Assembly (NCBI RefSeq): GCF_016801865.2
Contig: NC_068939.1
Location: forward strand, 90,602,879-90,666,878
From: Culex pipiens pallens
Taxonomy: Eukaryota; Arthropoda; Insecta; Diptera; Culicidae
DNA length: 64,000 nucleotides
Direction: 5' to 3'
The position numbers were made by a program, and so were the translations under genes. Below, in pieces: positions 59,538-64,000 of this stretch; positions within the stretch are counted from its first letter, which is position 1, and the number at the start of each line of letters is the position of its first letter. Below the pieces are notes generated by a model. The model searched no databases. It saw nothing but the letters and a program-made list of their open reading frames with translations, and was not told the DNA's origin.

Positions 59538-62296
59538 CCTCATTAAATTAATAAGCGGGCAACAGATCGTAAAGAGACTTAAGTTTTTTTGATTATTTTT
59601 CAGGCTGATTTTCATTTCAAGCTGTTTCAGAATTTAAACGGATTTGAATTTATTTTTATTTTTGACACAAACTCCACGTTTGTCTGGAGTTTAAATTGAG
59701 TGGATCTAAATCTTTTAGTTTGTTTACACTCTAAAATCATAGTAATTTGCACCTGCATTTGCCTCATTCAACATCACTTCATTAAGTTTGCACCGACTTT
59801 TCCATTTGTTTTCCTCCCTTTTCTTCTAAATCAACACAATTCAATCCCCCCGGCACGCGGCGCCGCCGTTTTGTGTCACTCTCACTAAAGTTGCGGGATG
59901 CAATGGAATGGAACAGAACAGAACAATACCATTCTGGGTGTGTGTGTGTGTGTGCGTTTGTTCCATTGTGAAAGGGAGAGAAAGGAAAAATTGCTGGATG
60001 TGCTTTCCCGACAAACAAAAGCTCGGCTGCAACGAAAGCACCTTTTCATCGCAAAGTTGATTCAGACCGTTTTTGGAGAGGGTGGGGGGAAATCGCGTAG
60101 TTGACAGACACGCGAAAGCCAAATGTTTTTTTGTGACCCGGTTGGAGTCAGCTCAATATTGGGGAGTTCTTTTGTTTGGATAACGGACATGTTTCAAACT
60201 TCAAAGTCTTCAATTTGATTTCATCAAAATCAACCAATTTTAATAATTTTTGGTCGAACTAGAAATGTTTTATTTGTTTAACACCGGTCGATGATATTCG
60301 GCATTCTAGTCTGTATTCAGAATGTAATAAAAAAATCATAAAATACAATTTGAGCAGAAATTGTAATACAATTTGCGATTGCGAACATAAAAGTCTAAAT
60401 TGTGCAGCTAGGCGACATTTTCCCCGACCAACAACACCACTTTAATTGGAAAATCCTACGTCACACCATCCACCCCGTCGAGAGCAACAACCATTTTGGC
60501 AACTGGTTCGAAGTGCTGTGCTGTGTTGCCGCGGTTGGCTTGTTCACTAATTTGCCGATATTTGCCCTATGTATGCAGTTGATGTTGGCCTTGCTGGTGC
60601 CACAATGGCCAAGCTCAATTTTCATAATAATAATCCTCGTGCACAGTGGCTTTGGCATGATTATGGTGGACGTGTTTTGTCTACCACGATTCTGTGGACA
60701 TGTGATGCTTCCAGTGGAGAAATGTTTTGTTCTGTTTGAGGCTCTAACATTGGGGTCTTGAAAATGTGCTAGCTTATTTTGCGAAATTGAACATCCATCA
60801 TTATGAACAAAGAACAAAATTTTCATTTATTTATTTTTTCCACCATAAAAACTGATTTTAGATTATCCAAATCTTGATTAAATATATGAATTTGATATTT
60901 ATTGAACTATGACCATGATTTCAAAACTTTTTAATTTCTACCACTCGCATCGGGCGCTCAATTGAAATATTGACAATCCATTCTGTTTTCTAAAATTGCA
61001 ACATTGGCTGTACCTCTGAAATGTTGGCGAAAAGGACATTGCAACCACTTTGACTCATTTGTAACCACCACCCACACCACACACACCCACGCTCGTTAGT
61101 CCACATGCCTGTACACATCAGTCATACTCTGCCGCGGCTGTTTATCCTCATCAACCTGTCACCACAAACTCCCCCTTCCCCGGTTTATGCTGCTGTTGTA
61201 CACAGCATAGCCAAGCATATCTCCCCCAAAACACCCTTTTTCCCGCGTTGACGACAACATTCTTGCTTGATGAGAAGCGCGAGCGAGCGTCAAAGGGTTG
61301 AAATTAAATTTTTTCCCATTTCCCTCCCGGCTCTTTGTTTTCCTTCCAAGGATGCAACTCCCGGGTGGTGGTTTTCCCTGCTTGTTTCACAGGTGTTTTG
61401 CTGGTATGTAGGCGTCTCTGGTCTAGATTTTAATCCCGTATTCGCTCTCTCTCTCTTGTTCAGCACATTGTTGCCACTTGGAAGAAGCATACCGACCGGC
61501 GAGGGCCTCTTCCAGGCTGCACGTGATACAATGGGGTAGAGGTGGCGAATTTGGTCACCTTTTATCATTCTATTAGGCCAATGCAAAAAAAAATATTATT
61601 TCAAGTTTCAGAACAATAAAGAAATATTTCAGATATCTTTAGTGATTGCATCATGAAACTAAATGGATTTCTTCGTTGTTTCCAGTTTTCCAAATCTAGC
61701 ATAAGAATTGATTTAGATAAAAAAATTCCTTCAGTGGCTTCAAGAAGGCAACAACCGGCACATGCTGATTCCTTTTGGTGCTGAAACTCGTTAAATTGAA
61801 TTTAATACAGAATATTTTACAGTGATGATCAATTTTCTTCGAAAATGATCAACGGCTTCACCTTAAACACACAAATAATATTCCAAAAGGGTGTAGCTCT
61901 TAAACATCACTGTTTACACGAAATTTTGATTTAAGATTCGACTTTTTTTCTCACTAAAACTCAAATATCTCGGCTCTGGAGTGTCGAAATTGCATTTTCT
62001 CAGAGGGAAAAATATTCGTCATGAAATTTCCTACAAGCTGCATGTATTGGTTTTACTAGGAAAAATTGGCTACCCTACATTAAATGAGCATTTCGGAAAA
62101 AAGTTTCGAAAAAATGAGATTTTTTCGACATAAATCCGCCTAGGAGAGTCCAAAAACTTAAGTGTTGGTCCAATATTGATAGTGCATCTTAATCTATGGA
62201 CAAAAACCTATCGTTTGAAGATAATACACACCTGATCGAAACAGTTTTTGTATTGATTCCAAGCGATTTTAGAAAATTTGTTCAAAAAACGGACTT
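59538..62296. other. Intron 4 DNA without a supported gene
   Basis: 59540-61550 looks unique. The 119-codon frame at 60402-60761 has hydrophobic stretches but is also open on the other strand and has no splice or start support. The part 61560-62290 is AT-rich, and a motif AGGCCAATGCAAA is shared with 33395, so part of it is repeat-derived. Confidence 0.4.
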
Positions 62297-63090
62297 TTTG
62301 CCTTACTCACCTTACTGAGGAAAGGCTATAAAATCACTCGAAAAATGAACTTCTCAATTATACCTCCTAGACCCACCTTCATGTATACCTATCGACTCAG
62401 AATCAAATTCTGAGCAAATGTCTGTGTGTGTGGTGGGATGTTGATCAAAAAAATTTGCACTGGGTTATCTCGGCACTGGCTGATCCGATTTGGACCGTTT
62501 TGGTCTCATTCGATCCGTCTTGGGGTCCCATAAGTCGCTATTGAAAATTATGAAGTTTAGTTAAGTACTTTAAAAGTTATGCTAAAAAAACGATTTTAAC
62601 AAAAGTCCGGAAGATTGTAAAAAGGGTGGTTTTTGTAAGAAACCCCGTCATGTTATACATTTTTAGAAAGGTATTCGAAAGACCTTTTCAACGAGTTCAA
62701 AAGATTGAAGATCTGACGACCCTATCAAAAGTTATAAGCACTTAAGTGTTATTTATGAACTTTTTAGAGGCCGGATCTCATATATTTCGATGAAAACGTT
62801 GTCCGGATCTATCATGCGACTTGTCGTTGGATAGGTAATCAAAAGACCTTTCCAACGAGTTCAAAAGATTGAAGATCTGACAACCCTATCAAAAGTTATA
62901 AGCACATAAGTGCCCTGAATTATGAAGATCTGACTACCCAATCTGATGGTATGAATAATGAATCAAGTTGATAGAACACTGAAAGGTCCGCCTTTTTGTA
63001 TCTATTTTGGATAGCATTACCGACGTCGTCGGCATTACCCTCTAAATATGAGGAAGGCACCAACCACCTAAGGGTGGATTAAGTAACGTT
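62297..63090 (+). mobile_element. Dispersed repeat (GAGGAAGGC family), 0.8-kb copy
   Basis: Begins TTTGCCTTACTCACCTTACT followed by GAGGAAAGGC and ends GAGGAAGGCACCAACCACCT...GGTGGATTAAG. Both ends match, inverted, those of the longer copy at 37879-39786. Internal direct repeats of GACCTTTTCAACGAGTTCAA and CCCTATCAAAAGTTATAAGC occur near 62682 and 62850. No coding frame. Confidence 0.6.
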
Positions 63091-63117
63091 TTTAAGTAAA
63101 TCGACTAGGGGGTGCGA

Positions 63118-64000
63118 GAAAGTATTTTATGATTTTTTCTTGTCTACGAAAACATTGTTCCTAACAGCATAATCTATCGTTAAAGAAGTGAGCACCTGAA
63201 ATTCCTTGCCATGACCTCAAAATGGGACAGGCTAATGTATAGCCTCTCTGAACCATAATCGTTCCTAAAAATTGTCTTTTTCCGTTAGAAAGAATTGTTC
63301 TAAATTCGCTTAAATGTTCGAATAAAAGACTTAAAAGAATAGATAATAGAATATTTATTAAATAAAGCAGAGAAATGTTTTTTTTTTTCTATTGCACTAT
63401 TGCAGAATCCATGAGCAAATTCTTTTGAAATTTGATTTTCTGATTTTCTTAGTTATATGTATTACTTAGAACCTTTTTTTATAAAAATAGTTACATCTTT
63501 AAACAAATTTACCTCAACATTTGAAAAGGACACTTATTTTCGACCGTACGAAATGTTTGAGTTGAATTGAAAAATTTGAAAATATCTTTATTCGAAAAAT
63601 CGAAAAATTGTACCATATTTTTTCACATTGAAATCGGCCGCCTTTTTCTAAGGTTTTTTTTTAAAGACGTAACCATATTTGAAAATGCCCAAGGTTACGT
63701 ATTAAATTTACTGAGATATCGTCTCTTGAAAATCTGATGCTATTTTGGTGCTCATTTTTCCTGCTTGCAATTTTTTCAGAGGCTGTTTCTCACCACCAAT
63801 GGTCCAATTATCAATGTATTTGAAGCTAATTTATAGGAAAGTTTCTGATCTTTTTGGAAACAAAATTTTCATAGATGGTCAATAGCCTGTCCCATTTTGA
63901 GGTCATTTCGAGGAATTTCAGGTGCTCACTTCTTAAATGATAGATTATGATGTTAGGAACAATGTTTTCTTAGACAAGACAAAATAATAAAATATTTTCT
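63118..64000. mobile_element. Foldback element running off the window end
   Basis: The left part 63118-63245 (TTGTTCCTAACAGCATAATC, GTGAGCACCTGAAATTCC, ATGGGACAGGCTA) is mirrored at 63885-64000 (TAGCCTGTCCCAT, GGAATTTCAGGTGCTCAC, GTTAGGAACAATG). The right arm is still pairing at the last base, so the element is cut. The interior shares GGTCCAATTATCAATG with the family near 1160 and 42720. Confidence 0.65.

Noticed and set aside
60402..60826. 119- and 121-codon frames on opposite strands with hydrophobic runs
   Set aside because: Both strands are open across the same DNA and neither has a recognisable product; hydrophobicity follows from T-rich codons.

Overview
The window is nuclear DNA from an insect, most probably a culicine mosquito (Culex or Aedes-like). 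The reasons are GT-AG introns, a CpG-rich 5' region in AT-rich surroundings, very large introns, and a dense, nested load of DNA transposon relics (MITEs, hAT-like elements and foldbacks) plus tRNA-headed SINEs. The genus is inferred from repeat style and could not be checked by a search. There is no bacterial-type operon, CRISPR array or phage.

One gene is well supported. It lies on the + strand and encodes a member of the TJAP1 (PILT)/BEGAIN family of coiled-coil scaffold proteins. Four coding exons are visible: 10084-10104, 29652-29987, 47273-47356 and 54947-55142. The intron phases fit throughout (0, 0, 0, then 1) and give 212 residues plus one base. The gene continues beyond the window. 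Introns 1 to 3 are 19.5, 17.3 and 7.6 kb, and intron 4 is longer than 8.8 kb. A CpG-rich promoter and 5'UTR lie at about 9.43-10.08 kb. A weak candidate two-exon transcript diverges from it on the - strand.

Most of the rest is repeats. Region by region: 0-3.3 kb, a CCCGGG-rich element and a hAT-like element containing a foldback; 3.3-9.4 kb, upstream DNA with one MITE; 10.1-29.6 kb (intron 1), MITEs with Pol III-like tRNA units, a non-LTR 3' fragment, long foldbacks and two nested hAT-like elements at 26.9-29.1 kb; 30-47.3 kb (intron 2), a near-perfect 710-bp hairpin, an 800-bp octamer array, a 2.9-kb transposon with exact 426-bp inverted arms around a broken gene with exons and introns, and a foldback holding a MITE and a SINE; 47.4-54.9 kb (intron 3), a 1.35-kb retro-insertion made of 127-bp monomers, a pogo-like MITE, a 185-bp TA array, and a mariner-type foldback split by a 1.3-kb chimeric retro-insertion; 55.1-64 kb (intron 4), a heptamer array, a hAT-like element and further foldback arms.

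The strongest novel leads are the captured gene fragment at 38.35-38.90 kb, the two retro-insertions with 22- and 23-bp target duplications, and the two MITEs that carry A box, B box and T-run. The long hairpins inside a transcribed gene may also be sources of double-stranded RNA.
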